DNA of 32,819 bases, taken from contig JAKAHP010000005.1 of NCBI GenBank assembly GCA_021825505.1, positions 1 to 32,819 of the forward strand. Direction: 5' to 3'. Made by a program: the position numbers and the translations under genes. Positions 15,530-23,009 of the stretch are shown one piece after another. A model generated the notes under the pieces. It saw only the letters and a program-made list of their open reading frames with translations, did not search any database and had not been told where the DNA came from. Source of the DNA: Pseudomonadota bacterium (GTDB lineage: Bacteria; Pseudomonadota; Gammaproteobacteria; Burkholderiales; Burkholderiaceae_C). How positions within the stretch are numbered: the first letter of the stretch is position 1; the number at the start of each line of letters is the position of its first letter.

Positions 15530-17098
15530 ATGAAGCATTGCAAACCTGCACGCTGGACGCGTGCGCCGCTGGCCGCGTGCATCGCCGCGGCGATGTTTGG
15601 TGGTGTCGCGATCGACGTGGGAGCGATGCAAACCTCGCTCGAGCAATCGCAGGCTGGACCGCGCGATACAGCGCTGGACGCCCAGCGCCTGGGACAGGCG
15701 AACTCCCAGTTATCGGAGATGAACGAGACGGCTCGCAGCAATCTGAATGCCGACCTCCGGAGCGTGCTGGATGATGAAAAACCGGACTTGCCGCGCGCCG
15801 GGCGCCCTCTGCCGCAAAACATCCCCCAAAAGCCGCAGGGCTATCCGCGTGCAGGTGCTGCGGACAAGCCCGGTGCAAAGCTGCACGCCGCGCGCAACGA
15901 GCAGGCACGCGCTGGCCAAGCCGGCAAGGTTGACGCCCCACGCAAGGGGCACGACCAGAAATACATTGAGAATTTGGCGAAGCCGAGGTATCGGGCGCAG
16001 CCCGACACTCGGACTGGGCAGGCGCAGCACGACGCTGCCGCCAGGAAGGTCGACTCTAGACCCAAGTGGGGTCAGCGGCAGCCTGCGCAAAAGCAAAACT
16101 CCAATGAGCCTTACTGGCAGAAGCCTGTTCTCCGCGGCGCCGACGGCAAGGGACGCGTCGAGCGGAGTGCGTATGCGCAGTACGACGTTGCGGCAAAGCC
16201 GATCGCTCGACTTGCGCAGCACGAGGCTCCTGGAAAATCGATCGCCCAGCGCAAGCCGAACGACGAGTCGCGAATTAGGCAATTGGCGCAGCCGCGTAAG
16301 TTCTACGAGCTGGATAAGCATGGACGCGTCGTTCCCGTCGAACAGCAAAACGCCCAGCGCGTGACGCACAAGCCTCGAAAGGTGGATGAGGTTCGCATCA
16401 AGCACCTGGCGGAAAGTAGGAAGCGTTACCAGCCTGATTCTGGAATCAAGCCTGCGTACCAAGCGCACTCGGCTAACGCCGCTCACCGTGAGTTGCCCGG
16501 CGCTGGAGCCGTTCGGGCGGTATCGAGCAGATTCACCGCGAACGCGCTCGGGATCACCGATCAGCATTGCCTGTCGAGCGAGCAAGCCGTGCCCTTGTTG
16601 TTTAGGCTCGCAAATTCGCCGCAGGCCTTGAGCTCGGCTCTGGACCCCGCCGCGACGGCCGAGCTGAAGATCCTGACCCCGGATGAAGCCGAGTCTGTCG
16701 GCGGCATCCCTGCGGCATGCGCGTCGAATTGGAACAGGGGCCAAGGCTGCCCTGTTACTTTCGGGTCAGTGCTGCGCAGGGTGCCGTCCTACCATCGGAA
16801 CTTGATCGTAGGGCTGCTCGCTATCGTCGACGAGCCTGTGGACAGCAATGCCGAGTTCATCTTCGTGCGTCACGCGGTCACCCAGGACTACACCGGGTGG
16901 GTCGTGTATGGCATGCCCCAGATATCTGCGGAGCTGTCCGGCGCTTCGATGGACGCGAACGAGATGTCGAACGAGCCGGAGACTTCCCCGGTGCGTGTCG
17001 GCATCGAGCAAATCAGCAACGTCACAGCGGCGGTCTACAGGGCGCCAAAACACTGGGGCTCGTTCCGGACCTTGGTATCTGAATCGGAGCAGGACTGA
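15530..17098 (+). CDS. Array gene B: exported protein, unknown family
   Basis: A 522-residue paralog of A. The signal peptide (MKHCKPARWTRAPLAACIAA and onwards) is nearly identical to that of A through about residue 32. The middle keeps the AGQAGKVDAPRKGHD and RKVDSRPKWGQRQPAQKQ module and RGADGKGRVERSAYAQYD. It adds FYELDKHGRVVPVEQQNAQR, a motif shared with genes C, F and G, and has a single copy of the 46-residue unit. The type-1 C-terminal domain (about 321-522) contains DQHCLSS, AACASNWNRGQGC, GLLAIVDEPVDSNAEF, MDANEMSNEPET and a VYRAPKHW ending. The cysteine positions agree with A and D, fitting an oxidising compartment outside the cytoplasm. The catalytic role is unknown. It lies between rsuA and the fragmentary rsuA-SDR pair of unit 2. 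Confidence 0.85.
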   Translation: MKHCKPARWTRAPLAACIAAAMFGGVAIDVGAMQTSLEQSQAGPRDTALDAQRLGQANSQLSEMNETARSNLNADLRSVLDDEKPDLPRAGRPLPQNIPQKPQGYPRAGAADKPGAKLHAARNEQARAGQAGKVDAPRKGHDQKYIENLAKPRYRAQPDTRTGQAQHDAAARKVDSRPKWGQRQPAQKQNSNEPYWQKPVLRGADGKGRVERSAYAQYDVAAKPIARLAQHEAPGKSIAQRKPNDESRIRQLAQPRKFYELDKHGRVVPVEQQNAQRVTHKPRKVDEVRIKHLAESRKRYQPDSGIKPAYQAHSANAAHRELPGAGAVRAVSSRFTANALGITDQHCLSSEQAVPLLFRLANSPQALSSALDPAATAELKILTPDEAESVGGIPAACASNWNRGQGCPVTFGSVLRRVPSYHRNLIVGLLAIVDEPVDSNAEFIFVRHAVTQDYTGWVVYGMPQISAELSGASMDANEMSNEPETSPVRVGIEQISNVTAAVYRAPKHWGSFRTLVSESEQD

Positions 17099-17183
17099 CG
17101 AGCGCAGCGATGGGCGCGAGCAAGGGGTGGATGGCCAGGCGCAAGACGGCGCCGAGGCTGACCATCGGCGCGCTCACGCCCGG

Positions 17184-17355
17184 CGCGATCACGCTTGAGC
17201 GGGGCAAGTAACATCAGGTCAAGCGCATGCTCGCCGCGGCCGGCAACCATTGTGTCGCATTGCAGCGGGTCGCGATCGGCGGCTTGCGCCTGGATGTGCT
17301 GGACTTGCCCGAGGGCGGCTGGTGCTATCTGGGTGAGCGCGAACGCGCGCCGGCC
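17184..17355 (+). pseudogene. rsuA 3' fragment after gene B
   Basis: It matches the last 60 or so codons of the intact rsuA. ITLERGK is followed by a TAA where the intact gene has TAC, then HQVKRMLAAAGNHC and GGLRLDVLDLPEGGWCYLGE. The upstream part of rsuA, including the catalytic Asp, is deleted; DNA just 5' still resembles the spacer after gene A. The same deletion junction is present after gene D. Confidence 0.9.
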
Positions 17356-17371
17356 ACGACGAGGAGAAGAC

Positions 17372-18151
17372 ATGGATCTGGGCATCGCCGGGCGCCGGGC
17401 ACTGGTGTGCGCATCGAGCAAGGGTCTGGGGCGCGCCTGTGCGCTGGCGCTGGCGGCCGAGGGGGTCCATCTGACCCTGATCGCGCGCGGTGCCGACGCG
17501 CTGGCGGCGACTGCGCGGGAACTGCGCGAGCGCTGCGGCGTCGAGGTCACCGAGGTGGTCGGCGACATCACCACGCCGCAGGGGCGCGCGGCGGCGCTGC
17601 GGGCGGCCGGAGCGATCGACATTCTGGTGACCAACGCGGGCGGGCCGCCGCCCGGCGATTTCCGCGACTGGAGCCGCGACGACTGGATGCGCGCGCTCGA
17701 CGCGAACATGCTGACGCCGATCGAGCTGATCAAGGCGAGCGTGGACGGCATGATCGAGCGCGGCTTCGGCCGCATCGTCAACATCACCTCGGCGGCGGTG
17801 AAGGCGCCGATCGACGTGCTCGGGCTGTCCAACGGCGCGCGCAGCGGCCTGACCGGTTTTGTCGCCGGGCTGGCGCGCAAGACCGTGCGGCACAACGTCA
17901 CGATCAACAACCTGCTGCCGGGCCCGTTCGCCACCGATCGCCTGGCGGCGATCGCGCAGGCCCAGGCGCGGGCAAGCGGCGTCGCGGTCGACGCGATGCT
18001 GGCGCGACGCGCCGCCGAGAATCCGGCCGGGCGTCTGGGCGATCCGGCCGAGTTCGGTGCGGCTTGCGCCTTCCTCTGTTCGGCCAGCGCGGGCTTTGTC
18101 ACGGGACAGAACTTCCTGCTCGATGGTGGAGCCTATCCCGGCACGCTTTGA
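17372..18151 (+). CDS. SDR-family oxidoreductase (intact copy)
   Basis: A 259-residue short-chain dehydrogenase/reductase. ASSKGLGRA (about 14-22) is the nucleotide-binding Gly motif, TNAGG (about 88-92) the NNAG equivalent, and a C-terminal LLDGGAYPGTL is typical of FabG-like proteins. The region expected to hold YxxxK reads GLSNGARSGLTG, with Ser and Arg at the aligned positions, a variant I recall from a proteobacterial SDR group. NAD(P)H-dependent carbonyl chemistry is likely; the substrate is unknown. GAGGAGA lies just before the ATG at 17372. It follows the rsuA fragment by 16 bases, as it probably followed full-length rsuA in the ancestral unit. Partial copies exist after rsuA, after D, and as fossils after E and F. 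Confidence 0.88.
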   Translation: MDLGIAGRRALVCASSKGLGRACALALAAEGVHLTLIARGADALAATARELRERCGVEVTEVVGDITTPQGRAAALRAAGAIDILVTNAGGPPPGDFRDWSRDDWMRALDANMLTPIELIKASVDGMIERGFGRIVNITSAAVKAPIDVLGLSNGARSGLTGFVAGLARKTVRHNVTINNLLPGPFATDRLAAIAQAQARASGVAVDAMLARRAAENPAGRLGDPAEFGAACAFLCSASAGFVTGQNFLLDGGAYPGTL

Positions 18152-18155
18152 CAGC

Positions 18156-18210
18156 CTGCTCGCGAGGGCACGGCACCTGCGCGGGTGCGTGCCGCGCAGC
18201 GCGCGAGCAG
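18156..18210 (+). terminator. Strong hairpin after SDR
   Basis: Outer arms CTGCTCGCG and CGCGAGCAG are perfect. Inside them GGCACGGCACC pairs imperfectly with GGGTGCGTGCC. It begins four bases after the SDR stop. There is no U-run. The same element is duplicated at 22196-22250. Confidence 0.55.
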
Positions 18211-18269
18211 CAGCGGGCGCCGCGACCTGCCCCCAGGTGCCGGCGCTGGTCAACACGATGCGAGCAGCG

Positions 18270-18457
18270 GCTTGCGCACGGCTTGACGCGATTGAAGCAA
18301 CCCGCTGGGAACCACTCCGATCAGTCGAGTCAAACTCCAAGGATTCAGCGCATTGTTGAATCTATAAAGGGTGAACAGCGTCACGCCGGTGTCTTCGGCC
18401 CCTGAGCCGGCGTGACGTAGCCACCCGCGAGTGACGTGACGAGACGGAGTTGGGAAG
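18270..18457 (+). promoter_or_regulatory. Conserved array leader, copy C
   Basis: TTGACGCGATTGAAGCAACC begins at 18283. The inverted repeat is GGATTCA-N9-TGAATCT at 18341-18363. A strong second hairpin has perfect arms GTCACGCCGG (18380-18389) and CCGGCGTGAC (18407-18416). TGACGTGACGAGACGGAGTT precedes the start codon. Confidence 0.78.
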
Positions 18458-19912
18458 ATGAAGGACTGCAAAGCAGCAGGCTGGACGCGTGCGCCGCTGA
18501 CCGCGTGCCTCGCCGTGGCGATGTTCGGGGGTGTCGCGATCGAGGTGGGCGCGGCGGGAACCGGGGCGAGCCAGAACGCATCACCGCTGAGTGATGAAGA
18601 CGGGGAATCCATGGACACCCACCCCCTCGAGCCGCGCTACCTTTCAGCCGACGCCTTCAGCACCAACCGCAGCCCTTTGGATTCGGTCGATTTCGTGCTG
18701 TCGGATGACGAGCCGTCCGGGAGCAGGGAGCTGCGTGGTGCGCACGGCGAGGCGCGGCCGGATCGCCTCCAGCCGCCGAAGCCGTCGCGACAAGGGCCGA
18801 CGGGACATGCGCGGAACGACGGTGCAGGAAAGCCGCTGGCCCAGCGCGGGCCGCGGAGCGCCAATCGACTTGAAGCGTTGGCGCGGCCGAAGCCAGCGTA
18901 CAAACTGGATAAGGATGGACGCGTTGTCGTTGCCGACAAGGCCGACGCCAGCAGCACGCCGGACCGCGGTGCTGCAAGGAAGACGGCCAAGCCTTACTGG
19001 CGCGAAGCGCGATTCCCCATGAGCCTCTCGTACCGCCAAGGGTATCTCAGGGGCGAGCTCGCGCGCGATCGCGCTGCCTTGGAGGTTGCCCAGGAGCGTT
19101 GGATGACCTACGCGGAGCGCGCGTTGCCCAAGGCCATCTCGAAGCTGACACCGGGTGAAGCGCGTGAACTGTACAGGGACCACTTCGCCAAAGCGGGTGT
19201 CGTCATCCAGCTGCCGCGCGTCGGCCAGGCGAACGGCCAGGCGCAGGCTGTCAACGCGCAATATGCCGCTGATGCCGCGGCCGATGTCTCCGACGCGACG
19301 TATTCGGACGCGAGCTATTCCGACGCGACGCATTCCGAGGCAAACCCTGCGGCGGTCGACTTGCCAGACCTTGGGGCGCGCGAGGTGCTGCGTGTCTTGC
19401 TGCAATGCGAGGACTTTGTGACGGTGCTCGGGCCGGACGCCGATGCAAGGTCAAAGGACGCGCTGGAGAGGCTCGGCGCGCTGACCGAGGAGGAGACCAG
19501 GCACAAGACGGTCGGTGCGTTGTGGGAGGAGGTCTCGGGCAACTGCTTCATTCTTACGGAGGTCAAAGGGCCCCGGGACTTTGGGCAGTTTGAAAATCGG
19601 CTCGCTTCCAGGGGCGTGCGAAGCGGGGCGGTGGCGAGTGAACTCTACGGTGAGGAGCCCGTGGTGCTGCATGACCTACCGCAACGTGATCGGCTCGTGG
19701 CGGTGGTCGCACACGGTGAGCATTGGAGCCACGATCGCCCACGCTACATCGTCGCCATTTTTTTGCGCAACGGGCACTTTATTCTGCCCGGGTGGAGCGT
19801 GTCAGGGCCCACTGGAAAGCAGATTCAGCAGGCTGACGCGATCCAATTCGAGCCAGATACCCATCTGGGTGAAATCGAATACGTGATCTACCGACCGCAG
19901 GACGACGTGTAA
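18458..19912 (+). CDS. Array gene C: exported protein, unknown family
   Basis: A 484-residue paralog. The signal peptide is KDCKAAGWTRAPLTACLAVA then MFGGVAIEVGA, with the mature part beginning near AAGTGASQNAS. An acidic VLSDDEPSGSREL patch recalls the LSD patches of A and D. The middle has YKLDKDGRVVVADKADASS, the GRVVPV-type motif of B, F and G, and HFAKAGVVIQLPRVGQANGQ, which resembles FAKAGFDLQRPSVDQGNG of gene G. A short YSDAT repeat leads into a type-2 C-terminal domain (about 306-484): REVLRVLLQCEDFVTVLGP, HDLPQRDRLVAVVAHGEHW, RPRYIVAIF and IEYVIYRPQDDV. It is closest to F in the C-terminal part. It has no rsuA or full SDR behind it. The function is unknown; an envelope or secreted location is inferred from the signal. 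Confidence 0.85.
   Translation: MKDCKAAGWTRAPLTACLAVAMFGGVAIEVGAAGTGASQNASPLSDEDGESMDTHPLEPRYLSADAFSTNRSPLDSVDFVLSDDEPSGSRELRGAHGEARPDRLQPPKPSRQGPTGHARNDGAGKPLAQRGPRSANRLEALARPKPAYKLDKDGRVVVADKADASSTPDRGAARKTAKPYWREARFPMSLSYRQGYLRGELARDRAALEVAQERWMTYAERALPKAISKLTPGEARELYRDHFAKAGVVIQLPRVGQANGQAQAVNAQYAADAAADVSDATYSDASYSDATHSEANPAAVDLPDLGAREVLRVLLQCEDFVTVLGPDADARSKDALERLGALTEEETRHKTVGALWEEVSGNCFILTEVKGPRDFGQFENRLASRGVRSGAVASELYGEEPVVLHDLPQRDRLVAVVAHGEHWSHDRPRYIVAIFLRNGHFILPGWSVSGPTGKQIQQADAIQFEPDTHLGEIEYVIYRPQDDV
19289..19342 (+). repeat. 15-bp repeat (SDATY) in gene C
   Basis: Three 15-base units (TCCGACGCGACGTAT and variants) plus a decayed fourth encode SDATY-SDASY-SDATH-SEA, just before the C-terminal domain. 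Confidence 0.8.
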
Positions 19913-19927
19913 GCCGGCACGGCGCTG

Positions 19928-19957
19928 CGCGTGGCGCCCGCCGCGGGGCGCCACGCG
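19928..19957 (+). terminator. Hairpin after gene C
   Basis: Perfect 12-base arms CGCGTGGCGCCC and GGGCGCCACGCG with a six-base loop, 15 bases after the stop. No U-tract. Closely related hairpins follow genes F and G. Confidence 0.6.
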
Positions 19958-20019
19958 TCAGATGCGACGCGAACCGGCCGACCTGTGCGCCGGTGCTGGC
20001 CGCCGGAAATCCGAATTGA

Positions 20020-20201
20020 GCACGGCTTGACGCGATTGAAACAATCCCCAGGGAACCACTCCGAACCTGTCTATCAAAGTCCATAGATGCAGCGTTTTGC
20101 GGAATCTGTCGAGGGTTATCGGCGTCACGCTGGTGCCTTCGGCTCCTGAGGTGGCGGGGCGTTGCCACCCGCGACTGACGTGACGAGACGGAGTTTGGAC
20201 C
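20020..20201 (+). promoter_or_regulatory. Conserved array leader, copy D
   Basis: TTGACGCGATTGAAACAATC begins at 20027. The inverted repeat is AGATGCA-N9-GGAATCT at 20085-20107. The TGACGTGACGAGACGGAGTT block is intact. The second hairpin is partly lost. Just upstream, about 19977-20019, short stretches resemble the SDR-derived spacer after gene E. Confidence 0.75.
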
Positions 20202-21692
20202 ATGAAGCATTGCAATACAGCACGCTGGACGCGTGCGCCGCTGGCCGCGTGTCTCGCCGTGGCGATGTTGGGTGGTGTGACGACCGAGGTGCGCGCGGCG
20301 GGAACCGGGACGAGCCAGAACGCATCATCGCTGGATGATGAAGACGTGAAATTCAACTGCGACCTGTCGCCTGTGTCGCGCCGCGTCGACCCTGACCGCT
20401 CCCTCGCCGGTTGGCACCAGTCGATGGATGGGATCGAATTCGAATTCTCGGATCAGGGCCATTCCGAGAGCGAGGTGGGGCGTGCCTCGGGCACTGGGAA
20501 AACCAAGCGCCTGGCGGCCGGACCGGGGAAATACGATCCGGCGCAGCTCCCGCTGCTGAAGCAGCCGCATGCGGAGCGGCAGAATCCGCAGGGCAAGCGG
20601 CGTGCGGGTGCTGCGGACAAGCCCGGTGCAAAGCTGCACGCCGCGCGCAACGAGCGGGCACGCGCTGGCCAAGCCGGCAAGGTTGACGCCCCACGCAAGG
20701 GGTACGACCAGAAATACCTTGAGTGGTTGGCGCAGCCGAAGCATCGGGCGCAGCCCGACACTCGGACTGGGCAGGCACAGCACGACGCTGCCGCCAGGAA
20801 GGTTGACACCAGACCCAAGTGGGGTCAGCGGCAGCCTGCGCAAAAGCAAAACTCCAATGAGCCTTACTGGATGACGCCTGTTCTCCGTGGCGCCGACGGA
20901 AAGGGACGCGTCGCTCCGCGTGCGTATGCGCAGTACGGCGCTGCTGAAAAGACCATCGCCCGACGCGTGACGCACAAGCCTCGAAAGGTGGATGAGGATC
21001 GCATCAAGCACCTGGCGGAAAGTAGGAAGCGTTACCAGCCTGATTCTGGAATCAAGCCTGCGTACCAAGCGCCCTCGGCTAACGCCGATCACCGTGAGTT
21101 GCCCGGCGCTGGAGCCGTTCAGGCGGTATCGAGCAGATTCACCGCGAACGCGCTCGGGATCACCGATCAGCATTGCCTGTCGTCCTCGCACGCCATGGAT
21201 TTCTTGCGTCTGCGCGCAGGTCTGCCGCGGGCCCCGAGCTCCAAGGACATGCCGAAGGCCGTGGTCGTGACCCCGGATGAAGCCGAGTCTGCCGGCGGCA
21301 TCCCTGCGGCATGCGCGTTGAGCTGGGACAGTGAGCAAAGCTGCACTGTTCTTTTCGAACCAGGGCTGCGAAGGGTGCCGCCCTACCATCGGTACTTGAT
21401 CGAAGGGTTGATCGCTCGCGTCGACGAGCCTGTGGACAGCAATGCCCCGTTCATCGCGGTGCGTCACGCGGTCACCCAGGACTACACCGGGTGGGTCGTG
21501 GATGGCATGTCCCAGATAAATTCGGAGCTGTCCGGCGCTTCGATGGACGCGAACGAGATGTTGAACGAGCCGGAGACTTCTCCGGTGCGTGTCGACATCG
21601 AGCGAATCAGCAACGTTCGAGTGGCGGTCTACAGGGCGCCAGAACACTGGCGTTCGTTCCGGACTTTGGTATCTGAACCGGCGCCGGACTGA
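20202..21692 (+). CDS. Array gene D: exported protein, mosaic of C-like start and A/B-like body
   Basis: A 496-residue paralog. Its signal peptide and first mature residues (CLAVAMLGGVTTEVRAAGTG, then TSQNASSLDDED) resemble gene C. From the acidic FEFSDQGHSESEVGRASG patch onward it follows A and B: AGQAGKVDAPRKG, RKVDTRPKWGQRQPAQKQ, one 46-residue unit (RKRYQPDSGIKPAYQAPSAN) and a type-1 C-terminal domain (about 299-496). That domain has DQHCLSS, AACALSWDSEQSC, GLIARVDEPVDSNAPF and a VYRAPEHW ending. This switch of parentage within one gene is visible by eye. It is followed by fragments of rsuA and the SDR in the same order as after B. The cysteines are conserved with A and B. The function is unknown. 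Confidence 0.85.
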   Translation: MKHCNTARWTRAPLAACLAVAMLGGVTTEVRAAGTGTSQNASSLDDEDVKFNCDLSPVSRRVDPDRSLAGWHQSMDGIEFEFSDQGHSESEVGRASGTGKTKRLAAGPGKYDPAQLPLLKQPHAERQNPQGKRRAGAADKPGAKLHAARNERARAGQAGKVDAPRKGYDQKYLEWLAQPKHRAQPDTRTGQAQHDAAARKVDTRPKWGQRQPAQKQNSNEPYWMTPVLRGADGKGRVAPRAYAQYGAAEKTIARRVTHKPRKVDEDRIKHLAESRKRYQPDSGIKPAYQAPSANADHRELPGAGAVQAVSSRFTANALGITDQHCLSSSHAMDFLRLRAGLPRAPSSKDMPKAVVVTPDEAESAGGIPAACALSWDSEQSCTVLFEPGLRRVPPYHRYLIEGLIARVDEPVDSNAPFIAVRHAVTQDYTGWVVDGMSQINSELSGASMDANEMLNEPETSPVRVDIERISNVRVAVYRAPEHWRSFRTLVSEPAPD

Positions 21693-21777
21693 TGAGCGCA
21701 GCGATGGGCGCGAGCAAGGGGTGGATGGCCAGGCGCAAGACGGCGCCGAGGCTGACCATCGGCGCGCTCACGCCAGG

Positions 21778-21949
21778 CGCGATCACGCTCGAACAGGGCA
21801 AGTAACATCAGGTCAGGCGCATGCTCGCCGCGGCCGGCAACCACTGCGTCGCATTGCAGCGGGTCGCTATCGGCGGCTTGCGCCTGGATGCGCTGGACTT
21901 GCCCGAGGGCGGCTGGTGCTATCTGGGTGAGCGCGAACGCGCGCCGGCC
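21778..21949 (+). pseudogene. rsuA 3' fragment after gene D
   Basis: Nearly identical to the fragment at 17184-17355, including the TAA within the KYHQ position and the same 5' deletion junction. The fragment was therefore already truncated when the B unit was copied to give the D unit. Confidence 0.9.
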
Positions 21950-21965
21950 ACGACGAGGAGAAGAC

Positions 21966-22193
21966 ATGGATCTGGGCATCGCCGGGCGCCGGGCACTGGT
22001 GTGCGCATCGAGCAAGGGTCTGGGGCGCGCCTGTACGCTGGCGCTGGCGGCCGAGGGGGGCCATCTGACCCTGATCGCGCGCGGTGCCGACGCGCTGGCG
22101 GCGACTGCGCGGGAGCTGCGCGAGCGCTGCGGCGTCGAGGTCACGGAGGTGGTCTTCCTGCTCGATGGTGGAGCCTATCCCGGCACGCTTTGA
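21966..22193 (+). pseudogene. SDR with large in-frame internal deletion
   Basis: It begins like the intact SDR (MDLGIAGRRALVCASSKGLG) with the same ribosome binding site. After VEVTEVV it jumps to FLLDGGAYPGTL and the stop. The deletion is 552 bases (184 codons) and keeps the frame, leaving a 75-residue open frame without the catalytic core or most of the fold. A functional enzyme is very unlikely; translation of a short peptide is possible. Confidence 0.88.
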
Positions 22194-22195
22194 CA

Positions 22196-22250
22196 GCCTG
22201 CTCGCGAGGGCACGGCACCTGCGCGGGTGCGTGCCGCGCAGCGCGCGAGC
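22196..22250 (+). terminator. Hairpin after truncated SDR (duplicate of 18156-18210)
   Basis: Same arms CTGCTCGCG and CGCGAGCAG and same inner stem as the element after the intact SDR, carried along by the segmental duplication. Confidence 0.5.
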
Positions 22251-22311
22251 AGCAGCCGGCGCCGCGACCTGCCCCCAGGTGCAGGCGCTGGTCAACACGA
22301 TGCGAGCAGCG

Positions 22312-22499
22312 GCTTGCGCACGGCTTGACGCGATTGAAACAACCCGCTGGGAACCACTCCGATCAGTCGAATCAAACTCCAAGGATTCAGCACCCTGTTG
22401 AATCTATAAAGGGTGAACAGCGTCACGCTGGTGTCTTCGGCCCCTGAGCCGGCGTGACGTAGCCTCCCGCGACTGACGTGACCAGACGGAGTTGGGAAG
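22312..22499 (+). promoter_or_regulatory. Conserved array leader, copy E
   Basis: Very similar to leader C, with about eleven differences in 190 bases by eye. The inverted repeat is GGATTCA-N9-TGAATCT at 22383-22405. The second hairpin keeps pairing with one G-U (GTCACGCTGG with CCGGCGTGAC). The gene behind it is broken. Confidence 0.75.
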
Positions 22500-22920
22500 G
22501 TGAAGGACTGCAAAGCAGCAGGCTGGACGCGTGCGCCGCTGACCGCGTGCCTCGCCGTGGCGATGTTCGGGGGTGTCGCGATCGAGGTGGGCGCGGCACA
22601 AACCGGGGTCGACAACTCGCCCGTGGCGACCTCGGCGACCAGACGATTGCGATCCAGCTCGTCGATGGGGGCGCGCCCTTGCAAAGCCTGCCGCAACGCG
22701 AGCGGATCGCTGCGGTGGTCGCACGTGTTCCAGGCTGGAATGACGATTACCGACGCTACATCTTCGCGACCTTGTCACCTGAGGGGACGATCTTTTTCCC
22801 CTGGGGGTTATGTCACACGACTTTGGTTGGTGCTATTTCATGCCCGACGTGCTCGAAGACAACGATTTGTTCATGCGCCAGGTCGAATACGTGATCTACC
22901 GCCCGCTGCGCGACGTGTAA
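22500..22920 (+). pseudogene. Array gene E: decayed copy of a C-like gene
   Basis: The start codon is GTG (22500) where every other A-G paralog has ATG. The signal peptide is intact and identical to C through about residue 32 (KDCKAAGWTRAPLTACLAVA, then MFGGVAIEVGA). After AAQTGVDNSPV the frame leaves homologous sequence. A second frame carries VDGGAPLQSLPQRERIAAVV then ARVPGWNDDYRRYIFATLSP, and a third frame carries MRQVEYVIYRPLRDV with the stop at 22918-22920. At least two frameshifts and deletion of the whole middle and the first half of the C-terminal domain are therefore visible. The relic gives independent support for type-2 domain boundaries. A frame-0 product of 169 residues would have an export signal but an unrelated tail. 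Confidence 0.88.
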
Positions 22921-22953
22921 ATCGGCACAGCGCGCTGCCGTGCCGTGTCACCT

Positions 22954-22994
22954 GCAGCAGCAAGGGCTCGGGGTATGCCTGTGCGCTGGCCGCC
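22954..22994 (+). pseudogene. Small SDR fossil after E
   Basis: About 40 bases resemble the start of the SDR gene. The translation CSSKGSGYACALAA corresponds to CASSKGLGRACALALAA in the intact gene. It is followed at once by a fragment resembling the DPAEFG region and then leader F. Confidence 0.6.
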
Positions 22995-23009
22995 GTGGAT
23001 CCGAATTAA

